Shown: positions 17,357 through 27,034 of the stretch, in pieces | How the letters are laid out: each line of letters starts with the position of its first letter | Position numbering within the stretch: position 1 is the first letter of the stretch | Assembly (NCBI RefSeq): GCF_011009555.1 | Contig: NZ_QXHD01000004.1 | Coordinates: 2,834,391-2,893,359, forward strand | Direction: 5' to 3' | Length of the DNA stretch: 58,969 nucleotides | From: Adonisia turfae CCMR0081 | GTDB taxonomy: Bacteria > Cyanobacteriota > Cyanobacteriia > Phormidesmidales > Phormidesmidaceae | Position numbers and translations under genes: made by a program | The notes under the pieces: model-generated | Told to the model about the DNA's origin: nothing | Databases searched by the model: none | The model's input: the letters and a program-made list of their open reading frames with translations, nothing else

Positions 17357-19024
17357 CTAAAACCCTACCTCCAAAGACAAGATGGTTTGATCGTCATGTT
17401 GTTCGTTGGCTGTGGTATTCAATTGAGCCAGCAATTGCTCAAGATTCAACCCAGTGGTCTGTTTTTGCAGTAGCTGCCACAGGCCCTGTTGACCTAGCAT
17501 CTTGTGCTGGCCATCAATGGTCACTAAGGCCTCAGTAATGCCATCGCTGGCCAATAGCAGAGCATCCCCATCCTTTAATGCTAGTTGGCCTGCTTGAGTC
17601 TGCCATTTCGGTAAAATTCCGAGGGGAACGCCGTTACCTTTCCTTAAATAAGTAGGTTCTGGTGGTGGCGCAGTGCCTTGCATTAAGAGTTTTTGGGACC
17701 ACACCACTGGATAAACGTGGCCTGCGTTGGCATAGACTAGCTCCTTACTGGTGGGGGTGTATCGCACCAACACCATGGTAATCATGTGTTCGTTATTGAC
17801 CAGATCAGCGTTGAGGGCCTGATTCAGGTTTGCCATGACGGTTTCAGGCCCCGGTGGTTGGCTGGCCGATAGTTCTCGACGCAGCAAGGAGATAGCACTA
17901 GCCATAAACAGAGCAGCAGGAACTCCCTTGCCAGAGACATCTCCGACGGCTAGCCAGATATTGCCTTGGGGATGGATAAAAACTTCGTAGAAATCACCCC
18001 CAACGGCTCGTGCCGCCTGACATTTTGCTTGAATTTTAAGACCAGGGATATCGGGCCAAACTTGGTGGAGCAGTTTATGCTGAATCTGCCGTGCCACCTC
18101 CAGCTCCGTACGCATCTGTTCAGTTTGTCGCTGGATATGATGGTGAAGTTTCGCCTGGGATATAGCCATCACTACTTGCTCAGTGATGCTGGTAAATAGG
18201 CTGACGGTCGTACTGTCCCATGTGCCTGCGATTTGGTACAGGGCAATCGACGCTAAGGGCTGATCTCGATAGGTAAACCTTGCCGCTAAACGAGTTAGGG
18301 AGGTATCTCCATGGGGGAACTTGTCTAACACGAGTTCCTGGCAGGGGGCACCTACTTCTGCCAAGTCAGCCATGGATTTTTCTGATTTAGCATAGGTGAC
18401 CGGTTTGGGTGCTTCTCCGACTTCGACTGAATCCACGGGATATAAAACGGCATAATCGGCCTCAAAGGCTTTCCCTAGGGCCTCTGCCACTGTTTGGAGG
18501 GTACTGGCATAGTCCAGAGAACTCCGAATCGTTGTGGTAATTGAGTTATATAGCGATTCTTTTTTGAGGGACTGAGATAGGGCGCGAGTGCGTTGCTTGA
18601 CAATGCGATATGTGTTGGCGGCTTGGTCAATAACTTGACGTAACTCGTTAGGTTTCCACGGTTTGGTAATGTATTTGAAAACTTTACCCGAGTTAATTGC
18701 ATCCACTAAGTCTTCAACATCGGTGTAGCCTGTGAGGACAATACGAATGGTGTCGGGATATTGATCGGTGGTGAGGCTTAAAAACTCCGTACCATTCATT
18801 TTGGGCATGCGCTGGTCGGAAATAATGATCGCCATTTCACCGTACTGTTTAAGGCACTCCAGGGCGTCTTGACCACTACTGGCCCGATAGACACGATAGC
18901 TACGCCTAAAGGTGCGGTGCAGCAGCTCTAAGTTATCGAGTTCATCGTCGACAACAAGTAACTTGAGCTGTTCATGAGTGGTGGAACTCATACTATCCTG
19001 TGGGATATCTGATTCTCGGGGCAT
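17357..19024 (-). CDS. response regulator - GAF-like - PP2C (SpoIIE/RsbU) phosphatase
   Basis: 555 aa. Receiver domain at ~20-140 with Asp26/Asp27, phosphoacceptor Asp70 (IIISDQRMPKMNG) and Lys121 (YITKPWK). A GAF-like linker follows (~150-315). The SpoIIE-type PP2C phosphatase (~325-553) has AVGGDFYEVF, VGDVSGKGVPAALFMA and LLLASDGITEAL, with the metal-binding aspartates in place. It probably dephosphorylates a STAS antagonist in a partner-switching pathway, controlled by phosphorylation of the receiver. It is followed immediately by the RsbW-like kinase. A shorter start at residue 12 (MSSTT) is possible. Confidence 0.92.
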   Translation of the reverse strand: MPRESDIPQDSMSSTTHEQLKLLVVDDELDNLELLHRTFRRSYRVYRASSGQDALECLKQYGEMAIIISDQRMPKMNGTEFLSLTTDQYPDTIRIVLTGYTDVEDLVDAINSGKVFKYITKPWKPNELRQVIDQAANTYRIVKQRTRALSQSLKKESLYNSITTTIRSSLDYASTLQTVAEALGKAFEADYAVLYPVDSVEVGEAPKPVTYAKSEKSMADLAEVGAPCQELVLDKFPHGDTSLTRLAARFTYRDQPLASIALYQIAGTWDSTTVSLFTSITEQVVMAISQAKLHHHIQRQTEQMRTELEVARQIQHKLLHQVWPDIPGLKIQAKCQAARAVGGDFYEVFIHPQGNIWLAVGDVSGKGVPAALFMASAISLLRRELSASQPPGPETVMANLNQALNADLVNNEHMITMVLVRYTPTSKELVYANAGHVYPVVWSQKLLMQGTAPPPEPTYLRKGNGVPLGILPKWQTQAGQLALKDGDALLLASDGITEALVTIDGQHKMLGQQGLWQLLQKQTTGLNLEQLLAQLNTTANEQHDDQTILSLEVGF

Positions 19025-19220
19025 ATTAGGGCCAACCTTGGGAAGATAATCACCAATTCACCAATATTTACCAGTCAATCTTAGTGTGCCCAGGGAAATC
19101 CTAGGGAGACTGTGCCCATTCCCATCAAAATTAATGCATTTCGCGTATATATAGGTGATGGACGTTCGGTTAGCTTTAAACTATGGTCTACCTAGAGATT
19201 TCTGCTGGTCGTTGATAACT

Positions 19221-20105
19221 ATGGCTAAACATTCCTCAATTTGTTTAGGGCTTTCTGCAGTTTTTTCCATGGCGATTGCTTTATCGGGTGGGTGGGCTTA
19301 TGGTCAGTCATCCCATCGTGATTTGGTTGAGGAGTTAGCGCAGCTAGATCGAGCAATTTGTCTTCAGCAGTGGGACCAAGCGATTAATATCACCAGTAGG
19401 TTGATAGCTTCTGCCTCTGTGTCATCTAGTTATCGTCAGGAATTGCTGAGTTTTAGACATCAGTTACAGGCATGGCGCATCAGTGAAACGACTCCTATCG
19501 TGCAAGTCAATTGCGATCGCACTCTCCCCATGTACCTCACCCTTACGGCTCCCGAGCCTGCTCAACCTCAGCCCTTAGATTGGAATAGCGCTTTAGCTAC
19601 GTTTCGCAATTCTCGCCCCATTGTTCAGTTTGATAGCGACTTTGATCCAACTGACACCTTAATTCCGCCTGAACTAACGGTGAACAGCCCTGACGCCCTA
19701 GTGGATTTTGCGATTCCCGTCGATACGACTGATGGTTTTAGTGTGGTGGGTGGCAGCATTAATAGCAGGCCGCAGGTATATAACCTGCTAGCTCGTTTAG
19801 GCGATCGCATATCCCTGGAGATAGATGTTACCCGGGCCTATATGGGGGGGGATCCCCATCTACTCCTATTCGATCACAGAGGGCGTTTGCTTGTGCAAAG
19901 CGAGATTGATGCTTTGCAGGCGTCAATTCAAGATTTTATGATTCCTAGCACGGATGTCTATTTTGCTGTGGTGAGTCCCCAAGGTACCAGCCCTATTCTG
20001 GATGCTGATGGTCTGATTGTGGGCTGGCAAACTAGTCAAAATAATAGCTTTGACTATACAGTGACCCTGACAGGCGTGACACCATATCAAGCGTTGTTGC
20101 CCTAG
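19221..20105 (+). CDS. secreted protein, possible PPC-like C-terminal domain
   Basis: 294 aa from ATG 19221 (an upstream ATG at 19155 adds 22 residues and would disturb the signal). The signal peptide reaches GGWAYGQS. Residues ~30-80 are helical with two cysteines spaced as in a disulphide. The C-terminal ~110 residues have GDRISLEIDVTRAYMGGDPHLLLFD and a final FDYTVTLTGV strand, resembling bacterial pre-peptidase C-terminal (PPC) beta-sandwich domains. Probably periplasmic or exported. Not recognised by name. It is divergent from the PP2C gene and convergent with rsmH. Confidence 0.75.
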   Translation: MAKHSSICLGLSAVFSMAIALSGGWAYGQSSHRDLVEELAQLDRAICLQQWDQAINITSRLIASASVSSSYRQELLSFRHQLQAWRISETTPIVQVNCDRTLPMYLTLTAPEPAQPQPLDWNSALATFRNSRPIVQFDSDFDPTDTLIPPELTVNSPDALVDFAIPVDTTDGFSVVGGSINSRPQVYNLLARLGDRISLEIDVTRAYMGGDPHLLLFDHRGRLLVQSEIDALQASIQDFMIPSTDVYFAVVSPQGTSPILDADGLIVGWQTSQNNSFDYTVTLTGVTPYQALLP

Positions 20106-20125
20106 ATTTGTTAACGGGTTGTGTC

Positions 20126-20165
20126 TTAGGCATAGGCTCTTTGAAGATGTAGAGCCCATGCCTAA
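20126..20165. terminator. bidirectional hairpin between secreted-protein gene and rsmH
   Basis: 15-bp arms with one mismatch (TTAGGCATAGGCTCT / AGAGCCCATGCCTAA, loop of 10). The right arm covers the rsmH stop codon. It probably ends both convergent transcripts, although a T-run is lacking. Confidence 0.6.
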
Positions 20166-21055
20166 ATACGTTCTGCTAGCCGTAATTTTGCAGAGCGAGC
20201 CCTGGGATTGTGCCGCAATTCTGCCTCGCTAGCAGTAATCGGTTTTTTAGTTAAAACCTTGAGCTGTTCATGGTTCCGTAAGCCATGTTTGACCCGTCGA
20301 TCTTCAAGGCTATGAAAGCTAATGATGGCTAGCTTGCCTCCTATTTTGAGCCAGTTAGGTGCTGTTTCGATCAGCTGTTCAAGCACGTCTAACTCTCGGT
20401 TAACGGCAATACGAAGGGATTGAAAAACCCGGGTGGCAGGATGAATGCGACCATGACGATATTTCCCTGGGACGCTAGCTGCGATCTCAGCAGCCAGCAT
20501 GGTTGTGGTTTGAAACGGTCGACGCTCCACGATCCGACGGGCAATCCGGCGGGAGAGGCGTTCCTCACCATAGTGATAAAAAATGTCTGCCAGTTCACGT
20601 TCTGAACTGTGATTAACCAAGTCAGCCGCTGTCAGGGGTTGGTTGGGGTTCATACGCATATCCAATGTCCCCTCATGGCGAAAACTGAAGCCTCGCTCAG
20701 GTTGGTCTAGTTGAGGGGAGCTTACGCCCAAATCTGCCAGCACGCCGTCAAAACCTTCGTCAGAAGGCTCAAAATCCGCAAAGTTACCATGCCAAAACGT
20801 CACCCTGTCCCCAAATTCCGCCAGGTTCCGTTGAGCGGCCTCTAAGGCCATAGGATCTTGATCTAGAGCCATCAAATGAACCGTAGGATCAGTTTCTAAA
20901 ATCAAACGACTATGGCCCCCACCGCCTACTGTGGCGTCCAAATAATAACCATGGGGTTGAGGGGCTAACCCTGTCAAAACTTCCTCTGCAAGGACAGGTT
21001 GATGGTCAAAGGGCGTAGCTGAATTTAACGGGTCATCATTACTGACAGTATTCAC
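20162..21055 (-). CDS. rsmH: 16S rRNA m4C1402 methyltransferase RsmH
   Basis: N4-methylates cytosine 1402 of 16S rRNA. AdoMet motif [17 protein letters not shown], and the family blocks [45 protein letters not shown] and [17 protein letters not shown] are all present. The GTG at 21055 gives 297 aa, near the usual ~300; a TTG at 21109 in frame adds 18 residues. It stands alone here, away from the mraZ/fts genes it joins in many bacteria, as is usual in cyanobacteria. Confidence 0.95.
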   Translation of the reverse strand: MNTVSNDDPLNSATPFDHQPVLAEEVLTGLAPQPHGYYLDATVGGGGHSRLILETDPTVHLMALDQDPMALEAAQRNLAEFGDRVTFWHGNFADFEPSDEGFDGVLADLGVSSPQLDQPERGFSFRHEGTLDMRMNPNQPLTAADLVNHSSERELADIFYHYGEERLSRRIARRIVERRPFQTTTMLAAEIAASVPGKYRHGRIHPATRVFQSLRIAVNRELDVLEQLIETAPNWLKIGGKLAIISFHSLEDRRVKHGLRNHEQLKVLTKKPITASEAELRHNPRARSAKLRLAERI

Positions 21056-21255
21056 GGATCGTCTCGTTGCAATTGGGACTGCATCATACCGCAGTGATGA
21101 GCTTGGCAAATGAGGTGAATTAATCGCTATATCTTGCTAGCGCAGAAAAATTAGGCAACAATCAGATCTACTTAATTGAGCTATTGCGCTTTTATTCAAA
21201 CTTTCAGCGAAGAATCTTGCTAAAGTAAATCAGAGAATAATACGGCGTAGTTTCT

Positions 21256-22440
21256 ATGACACGGCTCGAAACCAGAACAGAGCCCATGGTAATCAACCTG
21301 GGTCCTCATCATCCCTCAATGCACGGTGTGTTGCGACTCATCGTTACCCTCGATGGTGAGGATGTGATTGATTGTGAGCCCGTGATTGGCTACCTGCATC
21401 GCGGCATGGAGAAAATTGCCGAGAGCCGTACAAACGTTATGTTTGTGCCCTATGTTAGCCGTTGGGACTACGCGGCTGGCATGTTTAATGAGGCAATTAC
21501 TGTCAACGCTCCTGAGCAGCTGGCTGATATTGAAGTGCCTAAGCGGGCCAGCTATATACGGGTGATTATGCTGGAGTTAAATCGCATTGCGAATCACTTG
21601 CTCTGGTTGGGACCATTTTTGGCTGACGTTGGTGCTCAAACCCCCTTTTTCTATATTTTCCGTGAACGGGAAATGATTTATGACCTGTGGGAAGCGGCTA
21701 CAGGGGCAAGGTTAATTAATAATAACTATTTTCGCATCGGTGGTGTAGCAGCAGATTTACCCTACGGTTGGGTCGATAAGTGTGAAGACTTCTGTGATTA
21801 CTTTTTACCCAAGGTTGATGAGTACGAAAAGTTGATTACCAACAACCCAATTTTCCGTCGTCGCGTTGAGGGTATTGGAACCATTACCCGTGAGGATGCT
21901 TTGAATTGGGGGCTTTCAGGTCCTATGCTGAGAGGCTCTGGCGTTAAGTGGGACCTGCGCAAAGTTGATCATTATGAATGCTACGACGACTTTGACTGGG
22001 AAGTACAGTGGGAAACTGCTGGAGACTGTTTTGCCCGTTATATTATCCGCGTACGTGAGATGCGGGAATCCATCAAAATTATCCGTCAGGCCTTGAAAGC
22101 GTTGCCTGGTGGTCCCTACGAGAACCTTGAGGCCAAACGTATGGCAGAGGGGCCTAAGTCTGAATGGAACAGCTTTGATTATCAATTTATTGGTAAGAAG
22201 ATTGCTCCCACATTTAAGATTCCAGCAGGTGAACACTATGTTCGCTTGGAAAGTGGGAAGGGAGAACTCGGAGTCTTTATTGTTGGAGATGACAGCATCT
22301 ACCCGTGGCGTTGGAAGATTCGTGCACCTGATTTTAATAACCTTCAGATCTTGCCTCATCTATTGCGGGGTGTGAAGCTGGCCGACATTATGGCAATTTT
22401 AGGAAGTATTGACGTGATTATGGGCTCAGTAGATCGCTAA
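21256..22440 (+). CDS. ndhH: NAD(P)H-quinone oxidoreductase subunit H
   Basis: 49-kDa-type subunit of the thylakoid NDH-1 complex (cyclic electron flow, respiration, CO2 uptake), 394 aa, the standard length. Recognised from [20 protein letters not shown], the helix [19 protein letters not shown] and the C-terminus [18 protein letters not shown]. Quinone-site His and Asp positions in HHPSMHG are intact. It is monocistronic and ends before a clear terminator. Its promoter would lie in the 200-bp spacer before it, divergent from rsmH. Confidence 0.98.
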   Translation: MTRLETRTEPMVINLGPHHPSMHGVLRLIVTLDGEDVIDCEPVIGYLHRGMEKIAESRTNVMFVPYVSRWDYAAGMFNEAITVNAPEQLADIEVPKRASYIRVIMLELNRIANHLLWLGPFLADVGAQTPFFYIFREREMIYDLWEAATGARLINNNYFRIGGVAADLPYGWVDKCEDFCDYFLPKVDEYEKLITNNPIFRRRVEGIGTITREDALNWGLSGPMLRGSGVKWDLRKVDHYECYDDFDWEVQWETAGDCFARYIIRVREMRESIKIIRQALKALPGGPYENLEAKRMAEGPKSEWNSFDYQFIGKKIAPTFKIPAGEHYVRLESGKGELGVFIVGDDSIYPWRWKIRAPDFNNLQILPHLLRGVKLADIMAILGSIDVIMGSVDR

Positions 22441-22477
22441 ATCGTTTTTTATGCGGCCCTGAGATTAAGCCGCTGTT

Positions 22478-22510
22478 AGGGATGGTGTGTAAGCAGCATC
22501 CCTGTTTTTA
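22478..22510 (+). terminator. intrinsic terminator of ndhH
   Basis: Stem AGGGATG (22478-22484) / CATCCCT (22497-22503), loop 12 nt, followed by GTTTTTA. It slightly overlaps the 3' end of the convergent pentapeptide-repeat gene. Confidence 0.75.
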
Positions 22511-23260
22511 TTCTGAACTACTGGACTCATCATCAATATTGCAGTCAGTAGCCTGATTTACTGAGTTGATATAGCCTTCGTGAGCAGTTGATCCATCGGG
22601 GTAGGTGACAAAGGCCATGTCAGCCTGATCAAATCGAGTGTTGCGAGTAATGGCGTTGTACATGTCGGCGTAGCGCATATAGGCCTTTGTAAAATTAGCT
22701 CCGCTCATATCAGCTGCCCGTAAGATAGTGCCATAGAGACTGGCGCTTTCGAAGTTGCTGTTGACTAACCGAGCGGCACAGAGGTTAGCATCACGCAGTT
22801 CTGCATTAGTCAGGTCTGCCCGCTCTAAATTGCTATATTCCAAGGTGCCCTGGAGGATTTTGGCATTGCGTAGGTTAGCTCGTACTAAGCTGGCCTCCTC
22901 TAAATCAGCTCCTCGCATGTTGGTGTAGCTCAAATCCGCTTCATCCAACTTGGCTTCTCGGAAAACAGTATTAATCAATAAGCTATTACTAAAGTCAGCT
23001 CCCCGTAAATCGGAGCCAAAAAAATTGGCTCGACTCAAATCTTGATTGCTAAAATCCTTACCGCGCAGATCACAGCTAACACAGGTATAGTTTGGATGCT
23101 GTGGATCGGTCATAGCATCTAATGAATTATCCCGTTGAGTAACCGCTGCAGCAGGGTCGCTTGATTTTGATAGCGCCTTATTGACCTGTGGTAATCGCAT
23201 AAGTAGTGGGGTCATGGCTGCAGATAAAATCAACAGGGTTAGCAGAAAGTTAAGTTTCAT
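22508..23260 (-). CDS. pentapeptide-repeat protein with N-terminal membrane anchor
   Basis: 250 aa. An N-terminal hydrophobic helix (LNFLLTLLILSAAMTPLLM) acts as signal or anchor. Residues ~60-215 are A(D/N)LxX pentapeptide repeats, for example GADFSNSLL, ADLEEASLVRANLRNAKIL and ADLTNAELRDANLCA, predicting a right-handed beta-helix. A CVSC motif precedes the first repeat, as in cyanobacterial lumenal pentapeptide proteins. The C-terminus has one further Cys (DCNIDDESSSSE). Function unknown; location in periplasm or thylakoid lumen is likely. Confidence 0.88.
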   Translation of the reverse strand: MKLNFLLTLLILSAAMTPLLMRLPQVNKALSKSSDPAAAVTQRDNSLDAMTDPQHPNYTCVSCDLRGKDFSNQDLSRANFFGSDLRGADFSNSLLINTVFREAKLDEADLSYTNMRGADLEEASLVRANLRNAKILQGTLEYSNLERADLTNAELRDANLCAARLVNSNFESASLYGTILRAADMSGANFTKAYMRYADMYNAITRNTRFDQADMAFVTYPDGSTAHEGYINSVNQATDCNIDDESSSSE

Positions 23261-23666
23261 AGGCCATGCACTGCCGATAATAAAAGTTATCTAAAAAATC
23301 AAAATTATGGGCTCGTTTTAGAACCCAGAGTCAGAATAAAAACCTCTACCATTTATACCTGTCCTAATCCAAAGGACGCACACCAGAACATTCAGACCAT
23401 GGTTATAGGTTTTACCTATCTAATAATCAATAAAAATTGGTTTTAATTATGCTTGACTCTAGTGTGTGTATTGATACCCTGAAGTTGAGTTCTTGTACCA
23501 TCTGTTTCCATTATTCTTTATGGGATGTCGGCAACAGATGAGTCTGTTCTTATGGCTTTCTTAAACGGCCTCCTGACGTCAACGGTTTTGGATGGATTGT
23601 TTAAGGGGACCCTACAGACGGTAGCTCAACCTTACGTTATTATTCACCGATTACAGATTGAATTCC
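23261..23666. other. intergenic region, possible small leader frame
   Basis: 406-bp spacer between divergently transcribed genes. A 54-codon frame from ATG 23525 to 23689 overlaps the start of the next gene in another frame; it has no recognised family and could be chance. No hairpin or known RNA was seen. Confidence 0.4.
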
Positions 23667-24458
23667 ATGGGCTCATCTCCCTTTCGTAGTATTTTCTTAC
23701 CATCACTAGTGTCATCCGGGTTGGCATTTGTCGTTATTACGTTACCGTTGTCGATGGCAAATTCAGTACCCACTTGGGTGTCTCCTAGTCAGGCTCGGGG
23801 TGATTTAGTTAGCCCTCTAGATAATTCGGCTAAGCCAATTATTCGTTACATTGGGTTGGCCATTCTGGGTAGTGTGGGGACTGGCATGATAACGGCAGAC
23901 GTCTTGCGACGTCTTTACCGACGCCAACGTGCTCTCGCTGCAGTGCCTGCTCCATTTGAAGCCCCTTTAATTGAGCCAACTACTACTTCAGAGGAGAAAA
24001 CGTTTACTAGTTTCGACGATTCGGTGTCGCCTTCTATGGCGGTGGGTAGCTCAATGACATTAAATGGGCAGAGCTTATTGGCGACAAAACTGGCCCCAGG
24101 TCAAACAGTTGTTCATTTTAGAGGATATACCCAGAATGGTACTATTGACGGTCTTGAGTTAAAACCGATTTCTCTGGATGAGTTGATGCAGTTGGATGCC
24201 GATGTCACTCCAGTCGATATTCCTATACTTACGTTTCTAGAGCAGGTGGATCCGGCGCATTTAGATACTGGTGATGCCATGGTGTTTGGTGTACGTTATC
24301 AAAATAAGTACTACTGTTTATGGCGCAGTACATCAGACCAGGAAAAAGTGTTGGGATGGGCGAGACGTCTCATCCGGCAACATAGAGATGTGATTGTGAC
24401 TCAGAATAGTGAGGCGCAATATTCGCTATGGTATGTACCCCCCAAACATCTTAGATAA
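23667..24458 (+). CDS. membrane protein of unknown function
   Basis: 263 aa from ATG 23667. N-terminal hydrophobic segment (SLVSSGLAFVVITLPLSMANS) and a second helix (IIRYIGLAILGSVGTGMITADVL) followed by basic residues RRLYRRQR. The C-terminal ~120 residues form a soluble domain (TVVHFRGYTQNGTIDGLEL, then YQNKYYCLWRSTSDQEKVLG). No family recognised. It is followed 81 bp downstream by a pentapeptide-repeat gene on the same strand. Another pentapeptide gene lies on the other side, divergent. Confidence 0.75.
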   Translation: MGSSPFRSIFLPSLVSSGLAFVVITLPLSMANSVPTWVSPSQARGDLVSPLDNSAKPIIRYIGLAILGSVGTGMITADVLRRLYRRQRALAAVPAPFEAPLIEPTTTSEEKTFTSFDDSVSPSMAVGSSMTLNGQSLLATKLAPGQTVVHFRGYTQNGTIDGLELKPISLDELMQLDADVTPVDIPILTFLEQVDPAHLDTGDAMVFGVRYQNKYYCLWRSTSDQEKVLGWARRLIRQHRDVIVTQNSEAQYSLWYVPPKHLR

Positions 24459-24539
24459 ATTAGGTGGATATCAAGTGCCCACATGAGGGGCATACGTTAG
24501 ATTCTTATATTTATTTCTGTTTTTTATACGTAATGAAGT

Positions 24540-25523
24540 ATGGCTGACTTATCTTCCCAGGTAATTGCCGCATATTCTCAGGGACGACGAGATTTTAGCT
24601 ACTGTAAGATGCCGGCTATTCGGATGTCTCAGTATGAGCTAACTGGGATTGATTTATGGGGCTGTAATTTAGCGGATGCTCATTTGGCGGATGTTGATTT
24701 TAGCCAAAGCAATCTGCGGGGTGCTGATTTACAACGGGCAAATTTACGACGAACGAATTTTCAAGAAGCTGATTTACGGGGGGCATGTCTCCTGGGTGCT
24801 CAGTTAGAGGATGCCAATTTTCAGGATGCGATCGCAAACTATCAAACCCAATTTCCGGAAACCTTTGACCCTGCCCAGGCTGGAGTTCATTATTTGGGGT
24901 CTAAAGCTGCATTAATTGATTGCAACTTGAGTGAGCGTGATCTAGGTGGTATTGACCTTAGCCATAGTAATTTGGCTGGTGCTCAACTAAAAAAGACAAA
25001 TTTGTTGGGAGCCTGGTTAGTCGGTGCACAGCTTACCGAAGCGAACTTAAGCTATGCAAATCTGAATTCCAGCAATCTCTCCAACGCCAACTTGCAACGG
25101 GCCAAATTCAAAGGTACTGATCTGACTAGGGCGAACTTATCAAAAGCCATCTTATTTGGTGTCGACTTAATTCATGCAGAGCTAAAAGAGAGTTGTTTAT
25201 CCGGAGCTGTGTGTGATCCATCTACCCAGTGGCCCGAAGACTTTGATTGGGAGTGGGCTGGGGTTTATTGTCTAGGACCCAATCAATCTTTGTGGGCAGC
25301 TGATCTAAGTAATCTGGCGCTCGTTGGGGTTGATCTTAGCGGAGCTAACCTGGTCGGCGTTAATTTTACAGGGGCCGATTTATGGGGAGCTAATTTGCAA
25401 GGGTGCGATCTGCGAGATGCCTGTTTAGCTGGTGCAAATTTATGGGGTGCGAACTTGGTTGATGCAGACCTGACAGGAGCCGAAATCGACACCGCTAACC
25501 TTGAAGCTACCATGCTTTCCTAG
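24540..25523 (+). CDS. pentapeptide-repeat protein, three blocks
   Basis: 327 aa, soluble, without a signal peptide. Three blocks of A(D/N)LxX repeats (~20-98, ~125-220, ~255-325) are separated by two copies of a related ~30-residue insert: FPETFDPAQAGVHYLGS and WPEDFDWEWAGVYCLGP. Pentapeptide proteins form quadrilateral beta-helices; the inserts are common in cyanobacterial members. Function unknown. Its transcription is convergent with the lipoprotein gene, only 24 bp between stops. Confidence 0.9.
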   Translation: MADLSSQVIAAYSQGRRDFSYCKMPAIRMSQYELTGIDLWGCNLADAHLADVDFSQSNLRGADLQRANLRRTNFQEADLRGACLLGAQLEDANFQDAIANYQTQFPETFDPAQAGVHYLGSKAALIDCNLSERDLGGIDLSHSNLAGAQLKKTNLLGAWLVGAQLTEANLSYANLNSSNLSNANLQRAKFKGTDLTRANLSKAILFGVDLIHAELKESCLSGAVCDPSTQWPEDFDWEWAGVYCLGPNQSLWAADLSNLALVGVDLSGANLVGVNFTGADLWGANLQGCDLRDACLAGANLWGANLVDADLTGAEIDTANLEATMLS

Positions 25524-25547
25524 GTGGTTTGAGCACCCAAATTGTCT

Positions 25548-26303
25548 CTAATATAAGAATTCTGTAGGTTCCGCAGGACGATTTGTTTGCCGTTCCTTAG
25601 GAAAGTCGACTTGATAAGGCAAGGGTGGTTCTTCAATGAGAATATGCCGGGTGCCCCAACCATCGTTATAGAGCTCAGGGCGTGCGCCCACCAGATTATC
25701 TACAGGTATATCTAGCACTTTTTTCATTTCTAAATAGCGCCGACCTTCAAAGGTTGTCTGGAGCAGTTCAGGGGATACCTTGAGACCTTGTTGCGCAAGA
25801 ATGCGCTCTAGAGTGGTGAGCTGATCTAATGGAGTGTAGGTAGCCATAACAACAACTGTGTCAAGGGGTTCCACATCCATATTCAATTCTGACTGATCAA
25901 GCTGCCAAGTTTCTTTTCTGCTGCCATCATCAGCCAGCTGTTTGAAGGTCAGTTCTCCTTGCCAGCGACCATTTTGTACGTTGACGACCTGATAGTCCAA
26001 GATTGAATAGGTGGGTTTAGGTTCTACATTGTCATCAGTCGGCGAAAGCTGTCGCATTGCCAACACATTAAGTTCCGTTTGGTTAGGAAAGTTAGCTGTT
26101 CCTTGTAATTCATAGGTATAGTTATTCCTGCCTGGTTCTATGGTGAAGTCCATTTCAGCCACAGGTAACCGATTGATTAAAACAGGATTATTAGGTGTCT
26201 CGATTGAAAAACCGCAGCCGCTTAACACACTACCTAAGCCGCCAAGCAGGAAGAATAACTTTAGTCTACGAAGACTAGATGGCGTCATTATATGGAAAGA
26301 CAT
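25548..26303 (-). CDS. predicted lipoprotein of unknown function
   Basis: 251 aa. Signal peptide with lipobox LSGC (Cys30), so a lipid-anchored periplasmic or outer-membrane protein. The mature part is mostly beta strand (VAEMDFTIEPGRNNYTYELQG, LTFKQLADDGSRKETWQL), then helical with LTTLERILAQQGLKV. No family recognised. It is transcribed divergently from bcsB-bcsA, from the same 731-bp spacer, which makes co-regulation conceivable but unproven. The start at 26303 is ATG; a second ATG five codons later would also keep the signal. Confidence 0.75.
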   Translation of the reverse strand: MSFHIMTPSSLRRLKLFFLLGGLGSVLSGCGFSIETPNNPVLINRLPVAEMDFTIEPGRNNYTYELQGTANFPNQTELNVLAMRQLSPTDDNVEPKPTYSILDYQVVNVQNGRWQGELTFKQLADDGSRKETWQLDQSELNMDVEPLDTVVVMATYTPLDQLTTLERILAQQGLKVSPELLQTTFEGRRYLEMKKVLDIPVDNLVGARPELYNDGWGTRHILIEEPPLPYQVDFPKERQTNRPAEPTEFLY

Positions 26304-26503
26304 AGTCAGTAAATAGTAAGTCCGGATAAATTACGTGGCTGTACTTTTGTCAGAATTTTTGTCAGAGAACAGATAAGAGCCTTCTCGTAGGGAGTCTTTG
26401 CTTGAAGCTTTAGTAATTGGCTACTGCCATAAACAACGGTTACAACAATTTCTGTTGTCTAACCGGAAAGAAACTTCCGTTATCTCCGTCAGAACTAGGT
26501 GAA

Positions 26504-26535
26504 ATAAGTCATAAAAATCACTTTATATGACTTAT
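26504..26535. promoter_or_regulatory. inverted repeat, candidate operator
   Basis: Perfect arms ATAAGTCATA (26504-26513) and TATGACTTAT (26526-26535), 12-nt spacer, centred about 515 bp before bcsB and 215 bp before the lipoprotein gene. Size and spacing fit a dimeric regulator, unidentified. Confidence 0.45.
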
Positions 26536-26910
26536 AAAATCACTATTGAATCCATAGATCAATTTTGGGATGGGGTTGTTCCTAATGAATAGAATTAGGC
26601 CTTTTCACCGAAAAAATATACAAATTCTAGTGTTTTTAATGATTCCTTTATGCGTGAATTTGCCCATCATAGGTCAGTATAGGTATTCGTTAGTTCGTAA
26701 AAAACTTAATTATGAATAACAAAATATAGTAGTCACCTTAATCGTATCTTGATCTATTTTTGCCGGATTGTGGCGATTAAGCTTGATATTTGATCTTGGA
26801 AGACTGTAAAAAAGCTTCTTAATGCATTATTCCTTAAACAAAATAACACTAACCTTTATAGAGTTCTCAGGGTGAAGACTGATCTATGTGTAAATCAATA
26901 AGCTACAGAG

Positions 26911-26981
26911 CAAACCCTTGCAAAGAATTTTCTGACTGGGTAAGACTTGATTGAGACCCGCCTAGGGTTCATCAGGGTTTG
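26911..26981 (+). other. possible 5' leader structure of bcsB
   Basis: CAAACCCT (26911-26918) can pair with AGGGTTTG (26974-26981) over a 55-nt loop, 53 bp before the bcsB start. The unit starts with GCAAACC, which recalls GEMM c-di-GMP riboswitches, but the conserved tetraloop and the other elements are missing. It may be a leader hairpin or chance. Confidence 0.3.
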
Positions 26982-27034
26982 TATATGTTTTGAAAGGGCA
27001 AAAGAGCCAATAATTTGATTATTTTGACCTAGGT

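Larger units (their letters stand above)
26304..27034. other. long regulatory spacer upstream of bcsB
   Basis: 731-bp AT-rich spacer between a lipoprotein gene and bcsB, without a convincing ORF. It holds a strong 10-12-10 inverted repeat (26504-26535), a small CGGAA/TTCCG repeat (26464-26479), a direct repeat TTTGTCAGA at about 26347 and 26359, and an 8-bp long-range stem (26911-26981) just before bcsB. Confidence 0.5.

Noticed and set aside
26880..27034. GEMM-type c-di-GMP riboswitch before bcsB
   Set aside because: GCAAACC is present but the conserved tetraloop, second helix and downstream motifs are not, so it is kept only as a possible leader structure.
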